The translations under genes and the position numbers were made by a program. Positions 19,243 to 31,620 of a stretch of 64,000 nt of DNA are shown here, piece by piece; the stretch's first letter is position 1; the number at the start of each line of letters is the position of its first letter. The stretch covers positions 8,040-72,039 of the forward strand of contig DASTMP010000180.1 of the NCBI GenBank assembly GCA_035714085.1. The letters are read 5' to 3'. Below the pieces are notes generated by a model. The model did not search any database. It had not been told where the DNA came from and was given only the letters and a program-made list of their open reading frames with translations. The stretch comes from JAJVID01 sp035714085 (GTDB lineage: Bacteria > Acidobacteriota > Blastocatellia > RBC074).

Positions 19243-20177
19243 AGAGGCGAGATCCTGCGCGACTCTTTCACAGATTGCGCCATACGCGCATCGAAAACAA
19301 AGGACTGAAATCGCTCTCGTTGTTGCTGGCTGTTCTGCTTTTCATTGTTTCGCGGCAACCGGTCATTGATCTGCGGATGGTCGGTGTGCCGATCGAATAT
19401 CGCGGCCTGAGTCCCGGCGTCAAAATCGTCGGGGACGCGGAACAGACGGTGAGCGTGCGTCTGAGCGGCCCGCGTGACATTGTCCGGTCCCTGGCTCCTA
19501 ATCAACTGCTGGTCATTGCCGACCTGAGCGGCAAGGAGCCGGGCGAAAGAGTCGTTCAACTGAAAGTGGATGAGAGCCTCCTTCCAGATAATGTAAAGGT
19601 CATGCAGATCGAGCCGCCGAGCATCAGAATCAAACTCGAGCCGAATGTGGCAAAACGCGTGAGAGTCGAGGCGAATTTAATCGGGAGTGTTGCGGAAGGC
19701 CGGGAATTTTACGGCGTCGCCCTTTATCCAGGAGAGGTCGAAATCGAAGGCCCTCGATCCATTGTCGATAAAATGGAGCGCGTCTTGACTGAAAAAGTGA
19801 GCCTGGATGGGCGCGGCGCTGATTTTCAGACCTCCGTCGAAGTCGACATCCCGCAAGATTCATTGCGAGTTAAAACTCCGGGCCGAATCGAACTTTCGGT
19901 TAAAATTGGCGAGGAGCGCTTGGTGCGGCGCTTCGCCAACGCGCCCGTCCAGTGGATCGACAAGAGCGCGACCGGATGGCTATTGACGAAGACGGTCCTC
20001 ATTGAAGTCTCCGGGCCGAAATCGGCGGTCGAAGCCTTGCGTCCGGATGATCTGCGCGTCGAAGTCAAAACTGCAAGCCTCCCTCCAGAAGTGACCAGCG
20101 TCACTCCACAAGTCCAACTCCCCGCAAATATCGAAATCAGAAAGATCATTCCAAGAGAGGTGAAGGTGAAAAGATAA
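19239..20177 (+). CDS. cdaR: YbbR-domain protein, CdaA regulator
   Basis: 312 residues. One N-terminal membrane helix (SLLLAVLLFIVSRQ) anchors tandem YbbR domains outside the cell membrane, recognisable from VRLSGPRDIVRSL, VEIEGPRSIVDKM and IEVSGPKSAVEALRPDDL. In Firmicutes CdaR binds CdaA and changes its activity. It overlaps cdaA by 4 bases and glmM begins 1 base after its stop, so the three are translationally coupled. Confidence 0.9.
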   Translation: MKRRDPARLFHRLRHTRIENKGLKSLSLLLAVLLFIVSRQPVIDLRMVGVPIEYRGLSPGVKIVGDAEQTVSVRLSGPRDIVRSLAPNQLLVIADLSGKEPGERVVQLKVDESLLPDNVKVMQIEPPSIRIKLEPNVAKRVRVEANLIGSVAEGREFYGVALYPGEVEIEGPRSIVDKMERVLTEKVSLDGRGADFQTSVEVDIPQDSLRVKTPGRIELSVKIGEERLVRRFANAPVQWIDKSATGWLLTKTVLIEVSGPKSAVEALRPDDLRVEVKTASLPPEVTSVTPQVQLPANIEIRKIIPREVKVKR

Positions 20178-20178
20178 T

Positions 20179-21582
20179 ATGGCTGAACTCTTTGGCACAG
20201 ATGGTATTCGAGGTGTGGCAGGCCAATACCCGCTCGACCAGCCGACAATCGAGCGAATCGGTTGTTCGCTGGCGATTGAATTGGCGAGACGGTCAGGTCG
20301 CGTCCCGCAACTCGTCATCGGGCGCGATACGCGCGAATCAGGGGAGTGGATCGAAGCCGCCATCGCGCGCGGCGCGCGGTCAGCTCGCGCAGGTTTGCGC
20401 TTCGCCGGTGTGATCACGACGCCGGGCGTCGCTTATCTGACGCGGGCGCTCGACGCGGACGCGGGAGTGGTCATTTCGGCCTCGCATAATTCATACGAGG
20501 ACAACGGAATAAAAGTCTTCTCGGCGTCGGGGCGGAAACTCGACGATGAGGCGGAACTGGCGATCGAACAGAGCCTGAGAGCGCAGACATCCATGCCTGC
20601 GCGGGCTCCTGGGCTGACCGACTGGCCGAAGCAAGCGGACAGGGATGCCTGCGCTCCCAGGGAGTTTTCTGATGATAAGATCGAAACTGATGCAAGCCTC
20701 AGAGAAAAATATCTGGCTTTTCTGCGCGGCGCCGTCGGAGCGGAGTTGAACCTGAGAGGCTTGAAGATCGCGATTGACTGCGCCAACGGCGCGGCTTATG
20801 AGCTTGCGCCGAAATTGTTCTCCGCGATCGGCGCCGATCTCGTGGTGATCAACGCCGATCCGAACGGAAGAAACATCAATCTCGACTGCGGCTCGCTGCA
20901 TCCAGAAAAATTGCGGCGGACCGTAATCGAACAAAAAGCTGACCTCGGTCTGGCTTTCGACGGCGACGCCGATCGGCTGCTGATGGTCGATGAGCGCGGC
21001 GATCTGGTGGACGGCGACCAGGTGTTGTTTATCATGGCCGATTACTTGGCCTCGAAGGGCGCCCTCAGCGGCGACAGAGTGGTCGCGACGGTGATGAGCA
21101 ATCTCGGACTCGAACTGGCGCTGGCGGATCGAGGCGTTAAGCTGGCGCGAACCGCCGTGGGCGATAAGTACGTGCTCGATGAACTGCTCAAAGCCGGCGG
21201 CAGCCTCGGCGGCGAGCAATCGGGCCACATCATCTTTCCTGAAATCAGCCTGGCCGGCGACGGAATGATCACGGCCCTCGAAGTTCTGCGCGTCGTCGCC
21301 GAACGAAACATCAGCCTCGGCGCCCTGGCGAGCGCCTACACGCGATATCCGCAAGTGACAATCAACGTGCGCGTCTCTAGCAAACCGTCTTTCGACGCAG
21401 TCCCGCCGATCAAGGAGGCGATCAAGGAGGTCGAAAAGGAGATGGCCGGCAGAGGCCGACTGATAGTGCGATATTCGGGCACCGAGAACCTGGCGCGCGT
21501 GATGGTCGAGGGTCAGGACGAAACCACGATTCGTAACCACGCGGAGTCAATCGCTCAGGTCATCACCGCGCAGATCGGATAG
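20179..21582 (+). CDS. glmM: Phosphoglucosamine mutase
   Basis: 467 residues. Interconverts glucosamine 6-phosphate and glucosamine 1-phosphate for UDP-GlcNAc synthesis. It has FGTDGIRGVAGQYPL at the N-terminus, the phosphoserine loop ISASHNSYEDNGIK (Ser near residue 100), the metal loop DGDADRLLMVD, the sugar-binding GGEQSGHIIF and the phosphate-binding RYSGTENLARVMVEG near the end. Last gene of the c-di-AMP operon; GlmM is known to bind and inhibit CdaA in Gram-positives. Confidence 0.96.
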   Translation: MAELFGTDGIRGVAGQYPLDQPTIERIGCSLAIELARRSGRVPQLVIGRDTRESGEWIEAAIARGARSARAGLRFAGVITTPGVAYLTRALDADAGVVISASHNSYEDNGIKVFSASGRKLDDEAELAIEQSLRAQTSMPARAPGLTDWPKQADRDACAPREFSDDKIETDASLREKYLAFLRGAVGAELNLRGLKIAIDCANGAAYELAPKLFSAIGADLVVINADPNGRNINLDCGSLHPEKLRRTVIEQKADLGLAFDGDADRLLMVDERGDLVDGDQVLFIMADYLASKGALSGDRVVATVMSNLGLELALADRGVKLARTAVGDKYVLDELLKAGGSLGGEQSGHIIFPEISLAGDGMITALEVLRVVAERNISLGALASAYTRYPQVTINVRVSSKPSFDAVPPIKEAIKEVEKEMAGRGRLIVRYSGTENLARVMVEGQDETTIRNHAESIAQVITAQIG

Positions 21583-21682
21583 GAGGGAGAGCGAGGGAGC
21601 GAGGGAACCAGATAGAGAAAATAAGTGATTCTCTCGCTCTCTCGCTCCCCCGCTCTCTCGCTCTCTCGCTCTCTCGCTCCTA
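21583..21682. repeat. Palindromic tandem-octamer element (GAGCGAGG type)
   Basis: GAGGGAGC-like units (21584-21608) face at least five CTCTCGCT units (21632-21680). It lies between the convergent glmM and DinB genes. There is no T-tract, so it does not look like an ordinary terminator. Confidence 0.85.
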
Positions 21683-21685
21683 TTA

Positions 21686-22255
21686 TTAAGCCGCGTTCGC
21701 CAACGCCGCGTCTGACCAGATTCTCTCGGCCCACAGGTATTTCATCGCCGGTTGGTTGATCGAGACGCTGTCGCCGTTGCGGCCTTTGAGCATTGAAATC
21801 TTCGATCCCATCTCGCGCGCGTATGAGCTTAACTGCCCGCGATGATGAACCGTGTGGTCGTGCAGAAAGGTCAGATAGACGACCGCCGGGTATCTGAAGA
21901 CGCCGTAAAATGACAGATAGTTGGTCAGCTTCTTGACATTCAACTTTCTGATTGATTCCAGCCTCTTGCCGAACAGTTCCTCGTAATACTCGGCCAGCTT
22001 GGACATGCTATCCGGCGGTGATTCCATTTCGCCGTCGTCCCGCGAAAACGAGCCGTTGGCGATGCCGTTAAGGAGCTGAAGCTCGGTGCTGACGATGTGC
22101 CACGCCAACTCGCGCGCGGAACGCGAGCCGGGATTCGGGCGGTAATCACAATGGTAATCGGGTATCGATCTGAGGACGCGCAGCGTGACGATGTGCGCCT
22201 CTTCTGCCCTGTTGAGAAGAAAGTCGCGGAGAAAAGACGCTTGTTCTGAAGTCAT
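21686..22255 (-). CDS. DinB family protein
   Basis: 189 residues forming the DinB/YfiT four-helix fold. Potential metal ligands are the histidine in ARELAWHIVSTE and the pair in FLHDHTVHHRGQL near residue 135, the usual three-His pattern of the family. Members include thiol transferases (mycothiol/bacillithiol-linked) and many of unknown activity. It faces away from the cassette that follows upstream on the same strand; a 27-base gap separates it from the 88-residue gene, so it may be part of that transcript. Confidence 0.85.
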   Translation of the reverse strand: MTSEQASFLRDFLLNRAEEAHIVTLRVLRSIPDYHCDYRPNPGSRSARELAWHIVSTELQLLNGIANGSFSRDDGEMESPPDSMSKLAEYYEELFGKRLESIRKLNVKKLTNYLSFYGVFRYPAVVYLTFLHDHTVHHRGQLSSYAREMGSKISMLKGRNGDSVSINQPAMKYLWAERIWSDAALANAA

Positions 22256-22282
22256 AGTTTTACCTCCGATTCGGTTCCTGTG

Positions 22283-22549
22283 TTACTGACGATACGCGCG
22301 CAGCGTTTCGACTATTTGCTCAATCAAGTTATCCGGGACACCGATCGTCGACAGGTCCGCCGCGCCCAGGATCGTTTTGACCATCCCGTCGGCGTGCCGT
22401 TCGATGCGATTTGCGCTCTCGACGATTTCCGGGGCTGATGCTTGCCTCCTTATCTTGCGGACGTCGGCGATGATTTCGAAAACGGCAAACGGGTTAACGC
22501 CCGCTGTGTCTGCGAAGCCGCTCGCCGACGATCGAGATGAACGCTTCAT
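22283..22549 (-). CDS. Small hypothetical protein of a three-gene cassette (88 residues)
   Basis: The ATG at 22549 has an excellent SD (AAGGAG, 7-base spacing) although it lies 56 bases inside the preceding gene, which argues for coupled translation. The product is soluble and mostly helical: FEIIADVRKIRRQ, then PEIVESANRIERHADGM and PDNLIEQIVETLRAYRQ. No family recognised. It ends the cassette that runs from 23923 down. Confidence 0.6.
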   Translation of the reverse strand: MKRSSRSSASGFADTAGVNPFAVFEIIADVRKIRRQASAPEIVESANRIERHADGMVKTILGAADLSTIGVPDNLIEQIVETLRAYRQ

Positions 22550-23216
22550 GGTCGTACTCCTTCATTATCCGCCAGGCCTCATCACTGAGATGACCGGCGT
22601 ATCTGCTCTTCTTGATCCTTTTAGTTTTGTCCTCATTCCAATCCGTCCAACAACGCCATAGATTCAATCCTTCGTCCGAACGCCTCCACTCGCAGCCACG
22701 TGGAGTCGGCGGCCAGTCCAGAGCAATCTGTTTCCTGTTGGGTTTCTTGAGACCTTGGCGGCGGGGCTCGCCGCGGCTTGCGGCCATTTTGCCGGGGGGA
22801 TGATTGAGGCCAAAATGCAGAGAGGCGGATTTCGCCATCGACCTGCCATCGCCGTTTTCGACGGCCGCCCGGAAAGACGCTTTCGAGCCTCCGTCATCCA
22901 TTCTTGCCTCCGTCTTCACCTCGAACGAATCCAACTGGTCTTCGGACAGATCTTCGGGCCAGTCTTCAGCCCAGTCTTTGACTAGGACTTCGCCGTCGGG
23001 GTCCCTCGCGCCTGCGGCCACCCGATAGTCGTGGCCTTCAACAACCGGCTTGATGACCGGAACGCCATCCGCGACTACGCGGAATTTGGGTCTGACATGA
23101 TCCGCTTCCGCCGATCGCATGAAAGCGCCGGGATGATCTTCATCTATGTGCGCTAGTTGCGCCGCTGAGCCTGCCGCGCTCAATGGCGCGTTGGTCGAGA
23201 GGATTTCGCGCGGCAT
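22494..23216 (-). CDS. Hypothetical protein of a three-gene cassette (240 residues)
   Basis: It starts 8 bases after the membrane-protein gene. There is no signal peptide. The middle is acidic and tryptophan-bearing (DWAEDWPEDLSEDQLDSFEV), the later part basic (HPPGKMAASRGEPRRQGLKK), and the last third carries a compact tryptophan-rich region (GLNLWRCWTDWNEDKTKR) ending in HEAFISIVGERLRRHSG. I recognise no family. Its end overlaps the 88-residue gene by 56 bases. Continuous reading frame plus tight packing supports expression. Confidence 0.55.
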   Translation of the reverse strand: MPREILSTNAPLSAAGSAAQLAHIDEDHPGAFMRSAEADHVRPKFRVVADGVPVIKPVVEGHDYRVAAGARDPDGEVLVKDWAEDWPEDLSEDQLDSFEVKTEARMDDGGSKASFRAAVENGDGRSMAKSASLHFGLNHPPGKMAASRGEPRRQGLKKPNRKQIALDWPPTPRGCEWRRSDEGLNLWRCWTDWNEDKTKRIKKSRYAGHLSDEAWRIMKEYDHEAFISIVGERLRRHSGR

Positions 23217-23224
23217 ACTGTCGC

Positions 23225-23923
23225 TCAGCGGCTCTGCCCTTTTGGGTCATTTGGCGTTATTGCCTGCACATAGCCTATGGCGTTGGCGTGATTGTGACGC
23301 GGCAGTTGCGGGTATGCCGATCCTATTATTTGAGTCGCCAATTTGTCCGCCTCGTAATCGGCCCGTTCCGCCATCGCGGCCTGTATCTTGTCGCTGTCCA
23401 GCCCGTCCGTCTTCGCCTCCAATATCTTCTCCTGCTGCTTGCCCATGTAGCGAAGCTCGAGACGGATCAGTCGAATCACCGGATCGGCCAAGGTGATGAA
23501 TAGAACTATCAACAGCACCGCGATGAAGACTGTCACCGCCCCCCAATCTATCCACTCCATCTGAAACGGGTGTAGTTGAATGCCCTTTACCATCATGAAA
23601 TGGGTGACCAGATTGATCAGCATCACGACGACCAGAAATCCCATCCCCGCCAGGGAGACCAATCGCTCCATTCCCGATGAAAACGCCCTCGTGAAGCCGT
23701 ATACCAGCCACACAAACGCGCCCTCGACAACGACGACTGCAAAGAGCGCCAGCGCCTGTTGAAAGATGAACGGCATATCTCCGAAGCCTGCCCGATAGAT
23801 CATAAATGACGATACACAGGAAAGAGCCGTGATGCAGATCAGAATCACTGCCCCGCCGACGATCACGTTCTTACGGGCCCGATTGTATTTGAATGCGTCC
23901 TGTACGCTATGTACGCTACTCAT
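23225..23923 (-). CDS. Four-helix membrane protein with C-terminal helical tail
   Basis: 232 residues. Four membrane helices (about residues 20-42, 52-75, 88-110 and 122-146) are followed by a charged, probably coiled-coil cytoplasmic tail (IRLIRLELRYMGKQQEKILE) and a polar end. A strong SD, AGGAGG, stands 4-5 bases before the ATG. First gene of a tight cassette with the 240- and 88-residue proteins. The arrangement resembles membrane proteins found on integrated elements, but no recombinase or other mobile-element gene is near. Function unknown. Confidence 0.65.
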   Translation of the reverse strand: MSSVHSVQDAFKYNRARKNVIVGGAVILICITALSCVSSFMIYRAGFGDMPFIFQQALALFAVVVVEGAFVWLVYGFTRAFSSGMERLVSLAGMGFLVVVMLINLVTHFMMVKGIQLHPFQMEWIDWGAVTVFIAVLLIVLFITLADPVIRLIRLELRYMGKQQEKILEAKTDGLDSDKIQAAMAERADYEADKLATQIIGSAYPQLPRHNHANAIGYVQAITPNDPKGQSR

Positions 23924-23962
23924 ATTACCTCCTCAATTTGGTTCGTTATTAGCAGTACCCCG

Positions 23963-24009
23963 CGAGTAAGCAAGCGGTTGGCTTTTCGCCGCAACCGCTT
24001 GCTTACTTG
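23963..24009. repeat. Perfect 16-bp palindrome, REP-like
   Basis: AGTAAGCAAGCGGTTG and its exact complement are separated by an 11-base loop. It lies about 40 bases upstream of the membrane-protein gene of the cassette. No second copy was noticed in the window. Confidence 0.7.
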
Positions 24010-24126
24010 CGTTACCGCCCTTCGTAAAGAGACAGACTACTCCCTGCTCCGAATAAATAGAGTGTTATTCGCGATTGCTATACTTTCCTCGCCACGGCTC
24101 AGGCGCCGAACCGAAAAGGCGGGTAC

Positions 24127-24161
24127 CACTGATCCCGACGCGGGCAGTCGGGATCAGTGGA
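24127..24161. repeat. Perfect 14-bp hairpin
   Basis: CCACTGATCCCGAC pairs with its complement across a 7-base loop. It is nested in a wider imperfect inverted repeat (CTCGCC near 24089 with GGCGAG near 24204), so a long folded structure is possible. Confidence 0.65.
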
Positions 24162-24463
24162 ATAACGCCAGTGGCTGAGGTAGCGGTTCAAGTGGCTCAG
24201 GCGAGAAAACGAAATTTCAGATAATCAATTCAATAAGGGCCAATAAGGGCCAATAAAGGTTGCGCGCGAACGGATTTTCTGAGAAAGTTCGCGCTGACTT
24301 GAATCCCTGACGGACTCTTCAAAATCTGACAACGGGAAATCAATGATCGCGCCTCAACAGATGAACGCCATCCTCCGAAGTGGACCGGAGATCGTCATAA
24401 ATCACCGCGCGTTTTATCTGTGAAACGCAATGTACATCAATACTATGCCCATTGCAAGAGGTT

Positions 24464-24489
24464 TTTTGCCGCCTCCGGCAAAATTTTTT
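24464..24489 (+). terminator. Terminator-like hairpin with T-runs on both sides
   Basis: TTGCCG/CGGCAA with a CCTC loop, preceded by TTTT and followed by AATTTTTT, so it could terminate in the plus direction. No gene lies immediately upstream, which suggests a non-coding transcript or a relic. Confidence 0.5.
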
Positions 24490-24716
24490 GCGTGTTGTTT
24501 CTTCGGTAAAACGAGTCGATCCGCTAGCGCGTGGCGGCGAGAGTTCTTATGGCGGGTCTGAGTTTGGCGTCTCTTGGGCGCGGATGTTAGGATCAGTCGG
24601 TTTACCTGCCCGTTCCTTCTTCGTCTTATAAAAGCGTTTTATGATGCATTGCGCTAATAAGTGAGCGTAAAGGAGAGGGGGCGGAATTTATAGTTAAATA
24701 ACAATAGCGAGGGTGA

Positions 24717-25289
24717 ATGGCTCAGGACAACAAACCCCCAATCAGGCTGGTGCAGATTGAAACGGTCAAGAGATCGGAGGACTCGTCAAAGGACGGCGCT
24801 CAATTCGCAATCGACCTACCGGAGCTTTCCGAGCGGGAAATTTATCGAAAGAAGGCCTACATAGGCTTCCGCAAAATAATCGGATTCTTTTATACCAAAC
24901 ATTCATACGGCGCCGCGCGGCGCTGGATACTGGCAAAAATTTTACCGGACAGAATTCTCTATCGGTGGAAACCTTACCAACGGGGCGGCTGCAATCGCTG
25001 TGGCATGTGCTGCAAGATAGTCTTCCGCTGCCCTTTCTTTTACGAGGACGAGAACACGACGGCCTGTTTGATCTACACATCGCCCAAACACGCCCCTCCG
25101 CCCTGCGTCGTGTATCCGATTGATCCGACAGATCTGGCCGAAGTACAGCGCGAGGTCGCTCCCGCGCCGTGCCCGTTTTACTTTGAAGGACAGCCTGAGC
25201 ATCCCACGACATGGGGGGCGATCAAGGCCGAGATCCGCGCGGAGTTTGGGAAGCGCGTCGACAAGCTGAAAGAGGCGTTTGACTTCTGA
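24717..25289 (+). CDS. YkgJ-like cysteine-cluster protein
   Basis: 190 residues. The central part has the clustered cysteines GGCNRCGMCCKIVFRCPFF, followed by further single cysteines (TACLIY, PPCVVYP, APCPFYF), the pattern of the YkgJ zinc/iron-chelating family (UPF0153). Family members are cytoplasmic metal-binding proteins of unknown reaction. The N-terminal ~90 residues are basic and not typical, so this is a longer variant. GAGG stands just before the start. Confidence 0.78.
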   Translation: MAQDNKPPIRLVQIETVKRSEDSSKDGAQFAIDLPELSEREIYRKKAYIGFRKIIGFFYTKHSYGAARRWILAKILPDRILYRWKPYQRGGCNRCGMCCKIVFRCPFFYEDENTTACLIYTSPKHAPPPCVVYPIDPTDLAEVQREVAPAPCPFYFEGQPEHPTTWGAIKAEIRAEFGKRVDKLKEAFDF

Positions 25290-25391
25290 AGCCTGTTCGA
25301 TTGGCTCTGGCTGTTAGTAGATGAAGACATCTCTCGGCGCTTTTCTCCAAATGTGAGGGATTCCCTGGCCGGCTGAAACTCGTCTTTCTCA

Positions 25392-25619
25392 CTATTTCCA
25401 ATACTCGGTCATATATAGAAGCCAATCTTCGTCCGGAGGCGGGTACTCTTTCAAGTAGCCGCTTTTTTCTTCCGAGGTAAGCTGCCTCCAAAATGGAAAC
25501 CAAATATCGTCCAGCCACGCTTCGCTACAACCCTGTCGCCACCCTCCCCACGTAGGCTCATTGCCCGGATACTCGATCCAAGGCGGTTGCACAGAGAATT
25601 TTGGATTGTGGTCACTCAT
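25392..25619 (-). CDS. Small acidic, aromatic-rich protein, candidate partner of the LysM protein
   Basis: 75 residues, starting 8 bases after the stop of the LysM gene with GGAG in the gap, so the two are co-translated. It contains eight tryptophans (for example EYPGNEPTWGGWRQG and DDIWFPFWRQL) and ends DEDWLLYMTEYWK. It has no membrane segment or signal. Position and size fit an immunity protein or chaperone for the upstream product, but the absence of a membrane helix does not fit immunity against a membrane pore. No family recognised. Confidence 0.65.
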   Translation of the reverse strand: MSDHNPKFSVQPPWIEYPGNEPTWGGWRQGCSEAWLDDIWFPFWRQLTSEEKSGYLKEYPPPDEDWLLYMTEYWK

Positions 25620-25627
25620 GGCTTCTC

Positions 25628-26725
25628 CTAGTTCGGGGAAATATGATCAGCTATCCAGTCTGCGCCAAAATAACCAGCGGCGCCGAAAACAATCGCCCCA
25701 ACGGCTCCGGTGAGAATCGCCCCAGGACCGGTTTCGATGCCGAACAGCGCCCCAACTCCGAATCCAATCTTGGCGCCTGCAAAGGCCATTCCCCATCCAC
25801 CAGCCTGTCGCACCAGCTCGGCGCCGATCGGACGGAAGGAGTTCTGATTGATCGATTGCTGCGTAGCCTGAGTTAGGTCCGCTAACGTTACTACAACCCC
25901 GACCACCGTCAACACCCTTCCCACACGGCCCAGAATGCGGGCATGCGAGTAGGCTTTTTCCAGATTCGCCAACTCTTGTTGAAGTTGCGCCCTGGTCATG
26001 CGATTGGCGCGAAACTCGGCCCAGAGATCTTCTGCCGATTTGATATAGGAATTATGGACCGCGCTCGGACTAGTGGCCGAGCCAGGGGGAGTACCCCCCT
26101 CGATCAACACCTCGCCTTCAACATTCCGAATCGTCCAAATCAATGTGTTCACCTGAGCGCGCGTCGCCGGATTTTGTGCGGCGAACGCCTCCAGATCGGC
26201 GACGACTTCGGCTACCGAATAGATTTTCCCCCCGGCTCGTTGGATCTTGGCTATATCAAGAATGAGAGGTTGCCCGTTGATCGTCGGCGCTCCAAAGGGC
26301 CTATCGCTGGCCGAAAGAAATTGGCTCTGGATGGGATTCAGGTTCAGCGCGTGTTCGGCCAGGCTGAGGTTTCCGAGCGGGTTCGCTGGCTTGAGCGAAA
26401 AGTCGCGGGGAATCGCAGCCACCTTGCGGATGATTTTCCCCCCGCCTACTTCCGGCAGTTGTTCAAACACGACAAAGAGGAAGCCGCGAGCCATCGCCAT
26501 GTGCGCAGGGAACTGGGGGGTCAAATCCACGGGCCCTGAAAGCGGACCTGGGGCAAGCAATCCTGATCGGACGGCTGGCAGTCTCAATCTCACCCCTACG
26601 AAAATAGAATTCGGATTTTGTATGTGGTTCAAACTTGCAATCTCTGGCCATCGGCTCGCCTGACCCAACATTTTCCTGGCAATACTGCTCAGGGTGTCAC
26701 CAGGTTGAACGATATAGTCTCCCAT
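25628..26725 (-). CDS. LysM-domain protein with glycine-rich hydrophobic C-terminus (candidate secreted effector)
   Basis: 365 residues. The first ~50 residues are a LysM domain (YIVQPGDTLSSIARKMLG ... IFVGVRLRLP) without signal peptide. The middle is unrecognised. Residues ~265-360 contain hydrophobic segments, RILGRVGRVLTVVGVVVTLA and a glycine-zipper stretch (GGWGMAFAGAKIGFGVGALF, then GPGAILTGAVGAIVFGAAGY), a composition common at the ends of pore-forming polymorphic toxins and type VI or contractile-system effectors. A small partner gene follows after 8 bases. Export route and toxicity are inference; a structural or storage role is not excluded. Confidence 0.6.
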   Translation of the reverse strand: MGDYIVQPGDTLSSIARKMLGQASRWPEIASLNHIQNPNSIFVGVRLRLPAVRSGLLAPGPLSGPVDLTPQFPAHMAMARGFLFVVFEQLPEVGGGKIIRKVAAIPRDFSLKPANPLGNLSLAEHALNLNPIQSQFLSASDRPFGAPTINGQPLILDIAKIQRAGGKIYSVAEVVADLEAFAAQNPATRAQVNTLIWTIRNVEGEVLIEGGTPPGSATSPSAVHNSYIKSAEDLWAEFRANRMTRAQLQQELANLEKAYSHARILGRVGRVLTVVGVVVTLADLTQATQQSINQNSFRPIGAELVRQAGGWGMAFAGAKIGFGVGALFGIETGPGAILTGAVGAIVFGAAGYFGADWIADHISPN

Positions 26726-26928
26726 TTTGAATAGCCCTCCCGTTCGGTATTCACAGAGCTTAACATTCCAGATATACGGGCTGCAGTACCCAATGGGATT
26801 GAGCGACAGAAAAATTTTCGCGCGTCATCAACAGCCAGGTCTGTTTTCCACTGAATACCCATCAAAAACTCCTCCCCTGGATCGCGCCTGTCGCTCTTGA
26901 TTTCTGAACGTCGCATGAATGTAAAGAA

Positions 26929-26958
26929 AAAGGGGAGTGGACGAAGCCGCTCCCCTTT
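26929..26958 (-). terminator. Intrinsic terminator of the TonB receptor gene
   Basis: On the minus strand AAAGGGGAG pairs with CTCCCCTTT across a 12-base loop, followed by TTCTTT. It lies 69 bases after the receptor stop codon. Confidence 0.85.
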
Positions 26959-27026
26959 GATTTTGGTCTTTGAATGGAAGTAGCAGGAGCGCCAGAAGCT
27001 GCGGCGCCCCCGGATCGGAAAAAGGT

Positions 27027-31028
<4,002 letters not shown>

Positions 31029-31620
31029 AGTCGGATTCCTCCTTTAAGTGAAGTTGGGTAGGGGAAGTTGAAACCGGTTTGCGCGCCCCCTGCTTCTCCG
31101 GCTTTGCAGAATTCAGTTGTACTTCAGCTTATGTCTCGCGTGATTACCTGCGTCGAATAGCAATGCGCGAAGCTGCCGCATCAGGGAGGGTAGTCCAATT
31201 GCGAACTCTTTCAGCCTGAATGCGGGGCTTCGTTGATGGTTGGATCTTTGTGTTTAAAGGAAGGAGCGAATTCAAGCCCCGTTCCTCATCCGCGCCTGGG
31301 AAACGAGATCAGAATCAAGCTCTGCTGGCGAATTGCTTGTGGCCGGCAAAGTTGCTATGAGTCGCTATGAATTGATTGATAGAGAAAAATTACGTATGCG
31401 CAGATATAGGCAATATTTATGCCCTATATCGTCTCGGAATATAGGCGCTGATTTTGCTCTACTTATGAGCTTGAAATCAAGCCGGTAGGTCAGACTATGT
31501 CCATATTTCTGAATCCTGTTCGGATTTTCGGATGATCCACCCTTCTATTTTCAGGCCGCAGATGACCTCATCAACATCAACCCCGCAACTCGATCATGGG
31601 TTTCCAAGTGAAACACATGC
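31029..31620. other. Intergenic region upstream of the receptor gene
   Basis: No gene is seen in these ~590 bases. A short inverted repeat, ATATAGG (31404-31410) and CCTATAT (31423-31429), with another partial copy (ATATAGG near 31440), could be an operator for the receptor gene. The rest shows nothing I recognise. Confidence 0.4.

Larger units (their letters stand above)
23924..24716. other. Long non-coding region rich in hairpins
   Basis: I find no gene in these ~790 bases. They hold two perfect hairpins (23963-24009 and 24127-24161, listed separately), three tandem copies of a 10-base unit CAATAAGGGC at 24230-24257 and a terminator-like hairpin with T-runs at 24464-24489. Base composition is less GC-rich towards the end. 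Such density of structure suggests an unrecognised RNA or remnants of inserted elements. Confidence 0.5.

Noticed and set aside
24230..24257. Start of a CRISPR-like array
   Set aside because: Only three 10-base units without spacers; it is a simple tandem repeat.
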